NCBI GenBank assembly: GCA_024401295.1
Contig: JAKSLG010000002.1
Coordinates: forward strand, 62,001-126,000
DNA from: Bacteroidales bacterium
GTDB lineage: Bacteria > Bacteroidota > Bacteroidia > Bacteroidales > Marinilabiliaceae
Direction of reading: 5' to 3'
DNA: 64,000 bases
Shown here: positions 6,855-15,431 of the stretch, piece by piece
Layout: every line of letters begins with the position of its first letter
Position numbering within the stretch: position 1 is the first letter of the stretch
Position numbers and translations under genes: made by a program
The notes under the pieces: model-generated
What the model was told of the DNA's origin: nothing
Seen by the model: only the letters and a program-made list of their open reading frames with translations
Database searches by the model: none

Positions 6855-8900
6855 TTGCGTGCAAAGCAAATAGTGAGACTACTAATTGTCATATTGGCTG
6901 TTTTGACATCGGTCATGACGACCGTCGCCCAACAGCAAAGGGCAAATACTGGCGGCAAAGCAAAGGGCCAAAGCAACGACAAAAAAACTGAAAAAGTATT
7001 TATCAGGCCAAACGTCAGAGCTTGGCGCATGATAGACAACTATACGCTGGCCGACACCATTGCCGTTGACACGCTCACGAACGGGCATCAGATTAACAAC
7101 AAGATATGGAAAGAGAACGTGATGAATGTCACGCTCGGCAACCTTGGTTCGCCATATCTGTCGATGCTATACCTGACAAAACGTCGCACTGAGGGCAATA
7201 TCCTTTACAATACGCTGCAGGCATATCTTGAGCAACCAGAGGATCTTGTATTCTTCAACACCAAGACTCCCTACACAAATCTTACATATAACATGGGCTT
7301 TCCGAAACGCCGTTCGGAAGAGTACGTTCATGTTTTCTTCACACAGAATGTGAACAAGAGGCTCAACGTTGGTGCAAAATACCAGCTGAGCACATCCATT
7401 GGTCGATATGAGCAGTCACGCGCCGACCATACGACAGTAAGATTTTTCAGCAGTTATGATGGCGATTACTACAAATACAACATGTCGCTGTCGTACACTC
7501 GCAATGAGATTCAGGAAAACAGCGGTATCGTAAATGATGATTATGTACTCTATCCGGATTCGGGCGATTACCAGTATGACAAGCCTGACGACATACCGGT
7601 CAAGATGACGGACCAGAAAAACAGACTAAGTACGTATCAGGCGCTATATGCGCATCAGATGGATCTTGCACACATTGAAAGATTTAACCCAGCAGACAGT
7701 TCTGTCAGCGAAATACCTGTGGCTACAGCCTTTCATCAGATACACTTGATGAAAAACCATCGCGAGTTCAAAATCGACAAGCTCCAGCCCTATTTGCAGA
7801 AAAACAAGGATTTCTTCCCTGCAATCCTGAACGATTCAACACACACCGTTGACTCGACGCGCTATTTTTCAATGACAAACCTGTTTCAGCTCAAACTCAA
7901 CGAGGAATTCAACTCGAAAATGAAGTTTGGACTGAGAGCGTTCATTGGCAACGATTTCAGACGCTATTACTATCCAAATCAGACAGTTAGAAAGCCTGAC
8001 GTCAAAAATCCAGATAAGATGGTTGTCCACTATAGCCTGCACGACACGATACAAGTGTGCACATTCTTTGGTGGACAGATTTTCAAAAACATGGGAGAGC
8101 ATTTCAAATGGAATGCTGGAGCGAAACTGTACATACAAGGTTATCGCAGAGGCGATTTCACGATCAATGGCCAGATTGCCGGAATGTTCCCAATTGGCAA
8201 AAAAGAGGCCACAATTTGGGCCAAAGCGACAATAAATCAGCGTTCGCCAGAGATATATGAGAACATGTATATGTCGAACCATTTCAAATGGGACAAACAG
8301 CTTGAGAGCGAGCATACACTTGATATCAGAGGCGGTGTGAAAATAGAAGACATGAACCTTGACCTCACCGTTTTTGCCGCAACGGAAGACAACAAGGTTT
8401 ACTTTGACAAATACGGACATCCGGCACAGAAGACCGAAAAAGGAGATGCTGTCAAGGTCTTTGGTGCCTATTTATACAAACATTTTTCGATTATTGGATT
8501 CAACTGCATTGCGCGCCTGACATATCAGCACACAAGCGACATGAGCGCAGAGCCGCTTCCTGAATTTGCACTTTATACATCAAATTTCTACGAGAATCTG
8601 TTCTTCAACGTATTGACGCTTCAGATTGGATTTGATTGGCGATATAACACGAAATATTATGCGCCACAGTATATTCCTGCAATCATGCAGTTCTGCGACC
8701 AGGACAACACACGCAAAGTCGGCAATTACCACTATCTTGATCCATTTGTAAACCTGCAGTTGAAAAGAGCCCGCATATACGTGAAATATGAGCACATCAA
8801 CAGCATGTGGAGCAAGAATCATGATTATTTCCACACGATAGGCTATCCTGCAAATCCAGGATTCTTTAAATTTGGTGTTTCGTGGAACTTCTACGACTAA
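6855..8900 (+). CDS. Putative outer-membrane porin
   Basis: A Bacteroidota putative porin (PF14121 type), 681 aa. It has a signal peptide (hydrophobic core ending T-V-A-Q-Q), a Lys/Gln-rich linker, then alternating aromatic/polar strands typical of a large beta-barrel and a C-terminal strand ending W-N-F-Y-D. No TonB box or plug is visible, so passive diffusion is likely. The start is unusual: no ATG precedes the signal peptide. TTG at 6855 or GTG at 6873 must be used; GTG would give a more typical signal peptide. The gene is 11 bp after the coiled-coil/GH16-like gene and probably shares its promoter. Confidence 0.8.
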   Translation: MRAKQIVRLLIVILAVLTSVMTTVAQQQRANTGGKAKGQSNDKKTEKVFIRPNVRAWRMIDNYTLADTIAVDTLTNGHQINNKIWKENVMNVTLGNLGSPYLSMLYLTKRRTEGNILYNTLQAYLEQPEDLVFFNTKTPYTNLTYNMGFPKRRSEEYVHVFFTQNVNKRLNVGAKYQLSTSIGRYEQSRADHTTVRFFSSYDGDYYKYNMSLSYTRNEIQENSGIVNDDYVLYPDSGDYQYDKPDDIPVKMTDQKNRLSTYQALYAHQMDLAHIERFNPADSSVSEIPVATAFHQIHLMKNHREFKIDKLQPYLQKNKDFFPAILNDSTHTVDSTRYFSMTNLFQLKLNEEFNSKMKFGLRAFIGNDFRRYYYPNQTVRKPDVKNPDKMVVHYSLHDTIQVCTFFGGQIFKNMGEHFKWNAGAKLYIQGYRRGDFTINGQIAGMFPIGKKEATIWAKATINQRSPEIYENMYMSNHFKWDKQLESEHTLDIRGGVKIEDMNLDLTVFAATEDNKVYFDKYGHPAQKTEKGDAVKVFGAYLYKHFSIIGFNCIARLTYQHTSDMSAEPLPEFALYTSNFYENLFFNVLTLQIGFDWRYNTKYYAPQYIPAIMQFCDQDNTRKVGNYHYLDPFVNLQLKRARIYVKYEHINSMWSKNHDYFHTIGYPANPGFFKFGVSWNFYD

Positions 8901-9072
8901 ACCCAATTGCCAAACTATAGCAAGAACATTCTCGTCCCAGAATACACGCAGAACGTATATGTCCGTTATGGTTTTGCATCGGATAAAAAAACGGAGATGA
9001 TATTTCCACCAAAGAAAAACTGTCAAAGCCAGACTTATTGACAACCAAGCTACAGTGATATTCAAATAGAAA

Positions 9073-9702
9073 ATGAAACGAATCATTGGCATATTAATCT
9101 GTGCAATAATTATTGTCGGTTGCTCTAAAGAAGAGAATCAAGAGCAAAGGATGCTCACGCGCCTACAAGCCGTAAATGAATTGGAGCTCGCGAGAACAAC
9201 GGTCTCGAAGACATTCACTGTTCGAGATCAATATTTCGATGACGAAGAGACGGAAAGCCACGGCATAAGAGATGTTTTTGCAAGACTGTTCAACCGCATC
9301 GAACACAGTTCGAAAGCCGGCGACAGAGTTGGCGTATATGGCGTCCGCCGAACATTTTCGGCATATATTGACCTTAGCGAAATGACGCCAGAAGACATTG
9401 TTATCGAAAACAACATACTCAAAATTTCATTGCCACCAATAAAGACAAGAGTCTTGGGTAACGATCTTCAAACAGAACTTTTCCACGAGCGAATAAGCGG
9501 TCTGCGTGACGAAATAAGCGAGACAGAACGCATCAAGATGAAAGAAAAGGCAACAGCAGAAATTGACAGAGAGATGCTGGCCGACAACAGCAGAATGACA
9601 GAGGATATGATCCATCAAGCAAAAATGCGCATACAGACATGGATAATAACGCTTGCACGCGATTGGGGCTATGATCCAGAAATTAAAATTGCAGAACAAT
9701 GA
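9073..9702 (+). CDS. DUF4230 lipoprotein
   Basis: A 209-aa lipoprotein: basic start, hydrophobic core and lipobox I-V-G-C (Cys17). The rest fits DUF4230, a Bacteroidota/Firmicutes family of unknown function, with the typical strand (V-G-V-Y-G-V-R-R-T-F-S-A-Y-I-D-L), the I-S-L-P-P-I central strand and a long C-terminal amphipathic helix. It overlaps the next DUF4230 gene by 4 bp (ATGA), so the two form a translationally coupled tandem pair. A 172-bp gap separates it from the porin; I see no gene or clear signal there. Confidence 0.8.
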   Translation: MKRIIGILICAIIIVGCSKEENQEQRMLTRLQAVNELELARTTVSKTFTVRDQYFDDEETESHGIRDVFARLFNRIEHSSKAGDRVGVYGVRRTFSAYIDLSEMTPEDIVIENNILKISLPPIKTRVLGNDLQTELFHERISGLRDEISETERIKMKEKATAEIDREMLADNSRMTEDMIHQAKMRIQTWIITLARDWGYDPEIKIAEQ

Positions 9703-10301
9703 GAAGGACCTTACGCATTTTGATCACATTATCAGCCATCGCCATAGCGTATTTCGCTTATAAAGCATACGCGAAGGAAGAGGACGAGATGGTCGAGAAA
9801 AGAGTCTCTGCGGCAATTGCCGAAGTAAAGCAGATGGTCAGACTCAATAGCTTTCAAGCCAACGAAGAGATTATCTACAAAGACACAATCGACAATCTTG
9901 GTGTTGTATATGCAATCGAAGTCAACATCAGAATCGGTTTTGACATAGACAATCTTCACTATGACAAACGAGGTGACAAACTCATCATTGAAATGCCGAA
10001 AGCGAAGATTGAGAAATATCAAGTCGGTCACGAACGTCTGCTTGATGCATACAACACAACAGTTATCGGCAGAATTGGCAATATCGGCAACGATCCGACA
10101 CCGAACGGCACGCAAAGCATGATTCTGCACGGGCGAATCTCGCACTACATAGACAAGATAATTGAAGAACGAGGATATGAAGAGACCGCACGCAACATTG
10201 CGATGGAAAACCTTGCAAAACTCTTCTACGCGATGCAAGGCAACGTCGTGATAACGGACAATCTTGACACAGAAAAGATTCTTCAGAAACCCACTGAATA
10301 A
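9699..10301 (+). CDS. DUF4230 protein, second copy
   Basis: A 200-aa paralogue of the preceding protein with an N-terminal membrane segment (residues 4-22) but no lipobox, so it is probably anchored by a transmembrane helix. The DUF4230 core is recognisable (V-V-Y-A-I-E-V-N-I-R-I-G-F-D, then I-I-E-M-P-K-A-K-I). The start codon overlaps the upstream stop as ATGA. One lipid-anchored and one helix-anchored copy side by side suggests partners in the same envelope complex, which is inference. A hairpin terminator follows. Confidence 0.8.
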   Translation: MRRTLRILITLSAIAIAYFAYKAYAKEEDEMVEKRVSAAIAEVKQMVRLNSFQANEEIIYKDTIDNLGVVYAIEVNIRIGFDIDNLHYDKRGDKLIIEMPKAKIEKYQVGHERLLDAYNTTVIGRIGNIGNDPTPNGTQSMILHGRISHYIDKIIEERGYEETARNIAMENLAKLFYAMQGNVVITDNLDTEKILQKPTE

Positions 10302-10309
10302 AGGACAAG

Positions 10310-10341
10310 AAAGGCGCCATATCAGAAGATATGACGCCTTT
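10310..10341. terminator. Bidirectional hairpin between convergent genes
   Basis: A 14-bp stem with one mismatch (10310-10323 with 10328-10341) and an AGAA loop lies in the 61 bp between the DUF4230 stop and the stop of the minus-strand barrel gene. T-runs on both sides are short, so it can end transcription in both directions but perhaps not strongly. Confidence 0.7.
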
Positions 10342-10362
10342 ATCAGTTTCTATGAAAATCTC

Positions 10363-12180
10363 TTAGAACTTGAAGGTCACGCCAGCAAGTGCGTTAAATC
10401 TATACGATGAATATCCAAGATAGTGCTGATAATTCTGAGCAGCAATATTGTTGCATCTCAGGAATACGCTGAGCTGACTTGTCAGTCGGTATTCTGCTCC
10501 AAGGTCGACATTCAAGAGCATATCCAACTCCTGTTTTTTCTGAGTCTCAGGATTAAATGCGTAGCGCTTGCCAATGGAATTGACGCCGGCAGTAACGAGA
10601 AGGCGCTCAACCGGCTTGAGACGCAAATCAACTCCGACCTCATACTTAGGCTTATTCCACGCCTCTTCGAGGTAGTTTACTTCCCACTTATGATATGCGC
10701 CTTTGAGCAAAATCATTGTGCGCGAAGTAGGCGTGATTGAAAGTTCGCCCTTGACAGACTTAACCTTGCCATTTTCATTAATTACTTCGAACATATTCGA
10801 ATAAGAACTGCCAGAAACAGTAGTATCAACTTTCGAAAAAGCCTTGTTAATGAAGAATACCTCATCGTCGAAAGAGCAATATTCGGCTGCAATATCGAAG
10901 GCAACAGCATGGCTCATCTTTGCACGCACACCAACAATCATCTTAATCGGATTTTGTGTGGTATGCATCTCTCCATACGAACCATCCTCCTGAATCCATG
11001 CTCTGTCGTATGAGTCTGTCGATACCCACGGATTCATCGCTGCGAGTTCCCTAAACGTGTTGGCTCTGAAACCGCCAGTCATACCCAAATAGAGCGAAGC
11101 AGCACCATCTGAGACATTAAAGTCCGCATAGATATCAGGCTGATAATAGAAATTATCCTCTTTTCCACCAAAATCAAGGATGAAATTAAGTCCGGCTCTC
11201 AATGCTACATGGTCGAAATCGATACCGAAGTGAGGTGTAATCGTTATATCGGTATGATTGCGTGCACTTAATCTGCTTGGCGATGACGAATAGAAGATGC
11301 CTTCGTAGTCATCAGGTGTCAACATGCGAGATTTGTTGAAGTCAAAATTAATATCAAAGAGATAATTCTTTCTGATTGGAAATCTTGCAAAGCCATCGAA
11401 ATGAATGTCTATTTCAGAAAGACCAGTTACATTGCCGAACGCACCGAACGCAGCTTTTGCACCAAAAGAGACCTTATCGCGAGGATCTCGGAGTCGATTG
11501 CCGAAACCGACAGCCACGTCAAATGATGTCTGTCGCTGGCTAGTACTTGAATGACGAAGAATTTCACCCTTTACGACTTCGCCGTTGGCTCCGTAATAGT
11601 CAGCCGTATCGACAAAGCTCTCATAGCCATAATGCTTGTAAGTGTAATTCTTGAATTTCACATTTGCATCGAGCGCTACCTTCTTGTATAAACGCGAGAA
11701 ATCAGTATTGACCCAAGTGTTTGTGCTTGCAGCCTTCACTTTCTCATTATTCTCTTCAAGCTTGACCTTTCCGAGCATCGAATGATGACCGATATCGAGA
11801 CCAAGACGATAGTTCTTGTTTGTACCTATGTTATATAGGAATTCGCCAAGTATGTTGCCGTAATTGCCAACGCCACCTCTCACGAAAGCGCTATATTGCG
11901 TCTGCTCAGGAGAAAAGGTCATATTGGCAACCTTCAAGCTGTCAGGCGTTGTCTTGACACTCTGCACCTTCTCGATAATCGAGTAGTTGAAAGTAGCCTT
12001 ATACGACATTGTGTCGTCAATCACCGGAGCGACTTGCAGCTTGTGAGGATTCGATATTATCGGCAGATAATTGTTGACGACTTCGACATCGCGGTCGATG
12101 ACGTTCCTCAGCGTGTCCTGCTGTGCGGCAGCCATCTGCGTTGCTGCTGCAATTATACCTATTATAGATATTAGCCTCAT
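10363..12180 (-). CDS. Outer-membrane beta-barrel protein (TonB-receptor-like)
   Basis: A 605-aa exported protein with a signal peptide (residues 1-19, ending M-A-A-A-Q-Q) and a short N-terminal region with R-D-V-E-V-V-N-N-Y-L-P, typical of a Bacteroidota family annotated as TonB-dependent receptor-like barrels. The remainder shows alternating beta-strands and the chain ends in an aromatic barrel strand (G-V-T-F-K-F). I see no full plug domain, so ligand-gated TonB transport is doubtful. It follows the 1004-aa TPR gene by 20 bp on the same strand; the pair probably works together at the envelope. Substrate unknown. Confidence 0.7.
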   Translation of the reverse strand: MRLISIIGIIAAATQMAAAQQDTLRNVIDRDVEVVNNYLPIISNPHKLQVAPVIDDTMSYKATFNYSIIEKVQSVKTTPDSLKVANMTFSPEQTQYSAFVRGGVGNYGNILGEFLYNIGTNKNYRLGLDIGHHSMLGKVKLEENNEKVKAASTNTWVNTDFSRLYKKVALDANVKFKNYTYKHYGYESFVDTADYYGANGEVVKGEILRHSSTSQRQTSFDVAVGFGNRLRDPRDKVSFGAKAAFGAFGNVTGLSEIDIHFDGFARFPIRKNYLFDINFDFNKSRMLTPDDYEGIFYSSSPSRLSARNHTDITITPHFGIDFDHVALRAGLNFILDFGGKEDNFYYQPDIYADFNVSDGAASLYLGMTGGFRANTFRELAAMNPWVSTDSYDRAWIQEDGSYGEMHTTQNPIKMIVGVRAKMSHAVAFDIAAEYCSFDDEVFFINKAFSKVDTTVSGSSYSNMFEVINENGKVKSVKGELSITPTSRTMILLKGAYHKWEVNYLEEAWNKPKYEVGVDLRLKPVERLLVTAGVNSIGKRYAFNPETQKKQELDMLLNVDLGAEYRLTSQLSVFLRCNNIAAQNYQHYLGYSSYRFNALAGVTFKF

Positions 12181-12200
12181 TGTCAGCTTCTATTTTTCTG

Positions 12201-15200
12201 TTATTCGTTGTTAGATTCACCCCATGCAGCAAGTCGCTGCTCCATCATTGATGCGATATCATCTTTAGCATCATAGCTTTCCTTCAGACCTTCGAGATAC
12301 TGGCGAGCCTGGAAGTCGTCACCCTTCTCGTGATAGATATCGGCAAGCAAGATAAATGTTCTAGCGAGCCAATACTGATGAGGAGTACCTTGTTCGATAT
12401 AGTCGAACACCTCTTTCTCGGCACGTTCTGTATTCTTCTGGTCGAAGAAAATCTGCGAAATGAGATACTTGGCTTCAGCACCTTCAGCGCTTCTTGTGTT
12501 CTCACTCAACTCACGGAGTTCTGGGATTGCTTCAGTCTGTCGATTGAGAGCAATGAGCGATTTTGCCTTGAGATATTTTGCCTCGCGCATGATCTCTGGC
12601 GAAGTCTGCGGCATGTTGATAACCTTATCGGCACTTGAGACACATGAAGTAGCATCGCCAAGACGCTGCATGCATCGCATCTGACCGATGATTGCTTCGA
12701 TCTTGTTGTTCTCAACCTCGGCCTCAGACTCGAGGCGCTGGAAATAACCGAGCGCATTCTGATAGTTTTCAGCCTTATAGTTAAGTTCGCCTGAACGCAA
12801 AAGAGCATCTTCCGTGAAAATGTTGCGAGCATAATTTGCGACATATTCATAAGACTTGAGAGCCTTCTCAGTCTCACCATCGGCATAATAGCATTCGGCG
12901 AGATAGAAGTTCGCACCTGTTACGAAACGACCATCGCTGAACTTCTCAAGATAATTCTGAAGTGCAGGCTTAGCCTTTTCAACATCGCCTCTGAGATATA
13001 GTTTTGTTGCGCTCGTAAACATAAGCGAATCCTGCTCATGCATATCGAGTCGGGCAAAACTTCCCAATGTGTGAGTATATGCAACATATCCATCGAAATC
13101 GCCAAGTTCCATGTAAACATTGCGAAGTCCAGCGAGGGCATCGCCAGCCTCTGGAGTTGCCGGATATTCGTTGATTACACGCTTGTAGAAGGCCATCGAA
13201 TTGTCATAATCGGAAGCATTGAAATAGAGAAGTCCGAGCTGCACCATTGCTTTCGGTGCAAGTGAACCTTTAGGATAGCGTTCCTTAACGACCTTGAAAT
13301 TATAGATTGCATCCTTGATTTCGTCTAGCGCAACATGTGTGCGGGCGATTTCATAATATGCATTGTCGCAGTATGGCGATTGTGGATAATCCTGAATGAG
13401 TTTCTTCAACTGATCAATTTTGCCACGATTGTCTTTTGTCAAACCGAGACAGATACCTTTCTGCAGCATCGAATAATCGCCAACGGCTGCAGATGTCTTG
13501 AGAGCATTGTCATAGAAATCGATTGCCGGCTTGAAGTCACGCTGCACGTACATGCAGTCACCGAGACGATTATATGCATCAGAGATAAGACGCTTGTCAA
13601 CAGTGTTGTAAAGGCCGACATATTTCACGAACCACTTGCGGGCCTCGCTATACTTCTTGCTGTTGAAACAGCAATAGCCAAGATTGTAGTGAGCGATGGT
13701 AAACTCATCGAGTTCTGCCGCACCAAATGCATTTATGAATTTCTCGTATTCAGCCTTTGCTGCATCGATTTTCTGTGTTCTGTAGAGGCACTCGCCTTTC
13801 CAGTAGTATGCACGAGCCTTGAGTCGTTTGTCATAATCGCCATATTGAAGGCTATAGTCGAAAAATTCGATGGCATCTGCAAACTGCGTATTTTCATAGA
13901 GTTCGAGACCGCGATAGAAAGCGATGCGCTGCATTGCAGTATAGATTTTGAGATTTTTATGCTCAATCTTCTCCATTGTCTGCAACGCTTGCTTATAGTT
14001 CTTTGTTGTGACAAGTGCTTTGCTGACATAGTCGTAAGCCTCGTCCGTCTTATCGCTGTTCGGATAAATCTTGACAAATTCGAGGAAATCGCTAACGATT
14101 TCGTTGAAGCCAGTGAAATTGAGTTCATACGCGAGCTTCAATTTGTTGAAATGTGCATCTTCCTTGATGGCCTTGTCGAAATCAAGTTTCGAAGCGGCAT
14201 CGAATGCCGTACGAGCACGTTTCTTGTCGCCAATCTCGATGCAACAACCGCCAAGATGATAATATGCATTCTGTGCAAGTTCATCTTTCTCGCCGGTCAC
14301 GCGGCCGAGATAATTCGCTGCTTTCTCATAATCCTTAAGATTGTATTGCGTGATACCGATGTGATAATTGTCGGCACGGCTCAACTTGTTTGCAGCAGCA
14401 GTCTCGAGGTTTGCATAGGCATCGCCGGCTTTCTGCCATTCTCCGAGCAGGAAATGGCTATCAGCAACGATACGCGTCATCTCGGCTTTCTTGCCGCCGT
14501 TCTTCTTTGACAGTGGATCTGCATAGCGGATAGCCTCGGCATAATGTCCCTGAAGGTACATTATGTGAGCGATGTAATAAGGTGCAACGCCACTGAATCC
14601 GTCATCTTTCTCAAGTTCGATGAATGCCGTCAGAGCTTCATTGAGATTGCCACGCTCGTAATCGGTGTGAGCACGATAATACTTCACTGCATTGTCATAC
14701 ATCGAAGTGCCCTTCAGACGGTCGAAATAAGAGAGGCCCTTGTTGTGCTTGCCTGTAACGAAATAGCAATATCCTGTTTTGAAATTGAGGTCATTACGCA
14801 AATCCGGATCGACTTTTTTGTCGTTGGCTTCAATGAACCATTTCAGCGCCTGACGCTCGCTGCCGTTGCGCAAATAATAGTCGCCAAGCTGATAATACAT
14901 GTCATGACGGCGTATGCTCTGCTTGCATTCGCGGAGAAACTGATTCATCAGAACCGGTGCATCGTCGTTATTGAGGATCTTTGCACAGACAGCGGAGAAA
15001 TATCTGGCATCTGTCGGGATAATCTCCTGCTGTCCGTCATATTTTTCTGAAATTTCCTTGAAAGCAGCATGAGCAGCGCCATACATCTCCGCATCGAAGA
15101 GCTGCATTGCAGCATCATATTCGGTTTGCGCGGCCTCGTATGTGTAAGTTTTTTGAGCCTTTACGCTCATTGCAGAAGCAATGGCCAAGGCGACTAGGAA

Positions 15201-15215
15201 AAGTGACCTTCTCAT
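12201..15215 (-). CDS. Exported tetratricopeptide-repeat protein, 1004 aa
   Basis: After a signal peptide (R-R-S-L-F-L-V-A-L-A..., cleaved near A-Q-K) almost the whole chain is TPR-like helical hairpins, with repeated A/G-x-x-Y and Y-x-x-G-x-x-x-Y patterns and frequent N-A-Y-Y or A-K-Y/A-R-A-Y-Y units. That makes it a periplasmic or outer-membrane-facing scaffold of perhaps 20 or more repeats. The frame is open to 15257, but ATG 15215 is chosen because it gives the signal peptide at the N-terminus. A consensus promoter lies 40 nt upstream. It is co-transcribed with the downstream barrel gene (20-bp gap), so the repeat rod may assemble with that barrel. Confidence 0.8.
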   Translation of the reverse strand: MRRSLFLVALAIASAMSVKAQKTYTYEAAQTEYDAAMQLFDAEMYGAAHAAFKEISEKYDGQQEIIPTDARYFSAVCAKILNNDDAPVLMNQFLRECKQSIRRHDMYYQLGDYYLRNGSERQALKWFIEANDKKVDPDLRNDLNFKTGYCYFVTGKHNKGLSYFDRLKGTSMYDNAVKYYRAHTDYERGNLNEALTAFIELEKDDGFSGVAPYYIAHIMYLQGHYAEAIRYADPLSKKNGGKKAEMTRIVADSHFLLGEWQKAGDAYANLETAAANKLSRADNYHIGITQYNLKDYEKAANYLGRVTGEKDELAQNAYYHLGGCCIEIGDKKRARTAFDAASKLDFDKAIKEDAHFNKLKLAYELNFTGFNEIVSDFLEFVKIYPNSDKTDEAYDYVSKALVTTKNYKQALQTMEKIEHKNLKIYTAMQRIAFYRGLELYENTQFADAIEFFDYSLQYGDYDKRLKARAYYWKGECLYRTQKIDAAKAEYEKFINAFGAAELDEFTIAHYNLGYCCFNSKKYSEARKWFVKYVGLYNTVDKRLISDAYNRLGDCMYVQRDFKPAIDFYDNALKTSAAVGDYSMLQKGICLGLTKDNRGKIDQLKKLIQDYPQSPYCDNAYYEIARTHVALDEIKDAIYNFKVVKERYPKGSLAPKAMVQLGLLYFNASDYDNSMAFYKRVINEYPATPEAGDALAGLRNVYMELGDFDGYVAYTHTLGSFARLDMHEQDSLMFTSATKLYLRGDVEKAKPALQNYLEKFSDGRFVTGANFYLAECYYADGETEKALKSYEYVANYARNIFTEDALLRSGELNYKAENYQNALGYFQRLESEAEVENNKIEAIIGQMRCMQRLGDATSCVSSADKVINMPQTSPEIMREAKYLKAKSLIALNRQTEAIPELRELSENTRSAEGAEAKYLISQIFFDQKNTERAEKEVFDYIEQGTPHQYWLARTFILLADIYHEKGDDFQARQYLEGLKESYDAKDDIASMMEQRLAAWGESNNE

Positions 15216-15254
15216 TGTTTTTTTGTCAGTTGTGTGTCTTTTTTCTTCAAGCGT

Positions 15255-15284
15255 CAAATTTAGCCATTTTTATTCGGATTACAA
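15255..15284 (-). promoter_or_regulatory. Canonical promoter for the TPR-barrel operon
   Basis: On the minus strand TTG (complement of 15282-15284), 19 nt and TAAATTTG (complement of 15255-15262) match the Bacteroidota consensus. The -7 box is 39 nt upstream of the chosen ATG (15215) and overlaps the open reading frame above it, supporting that start. Confidence 0.7.
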
Positions 15285-15431
15285 GTAATAAAAATACGCA
15301 TAATCAACATATTTCGTCATTTATATACATATTAAGTGCGAGGAGTCATAAAAAAGCATAAAACATTGCATGAATATACATCGTCACATGTGATAATTGC
15401 TAATTTTGCAGAGATAGAGACAACAGGAAAT

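Noticed and set aside
8901..9072. Gap after the porin with weak open frames on both strands
   Set aside because: Neither strand has a start signal or conserved motif; no feature could be supported.
13335..14510. A 391-codon plus-strand open frame antisense to the TPR gene
   Set aside because: It lies wholly inside the TPR gene, has no signal, motif or promoter, and its Ile/Val/Cys-rich product is a shadow of the helical repeat coding.
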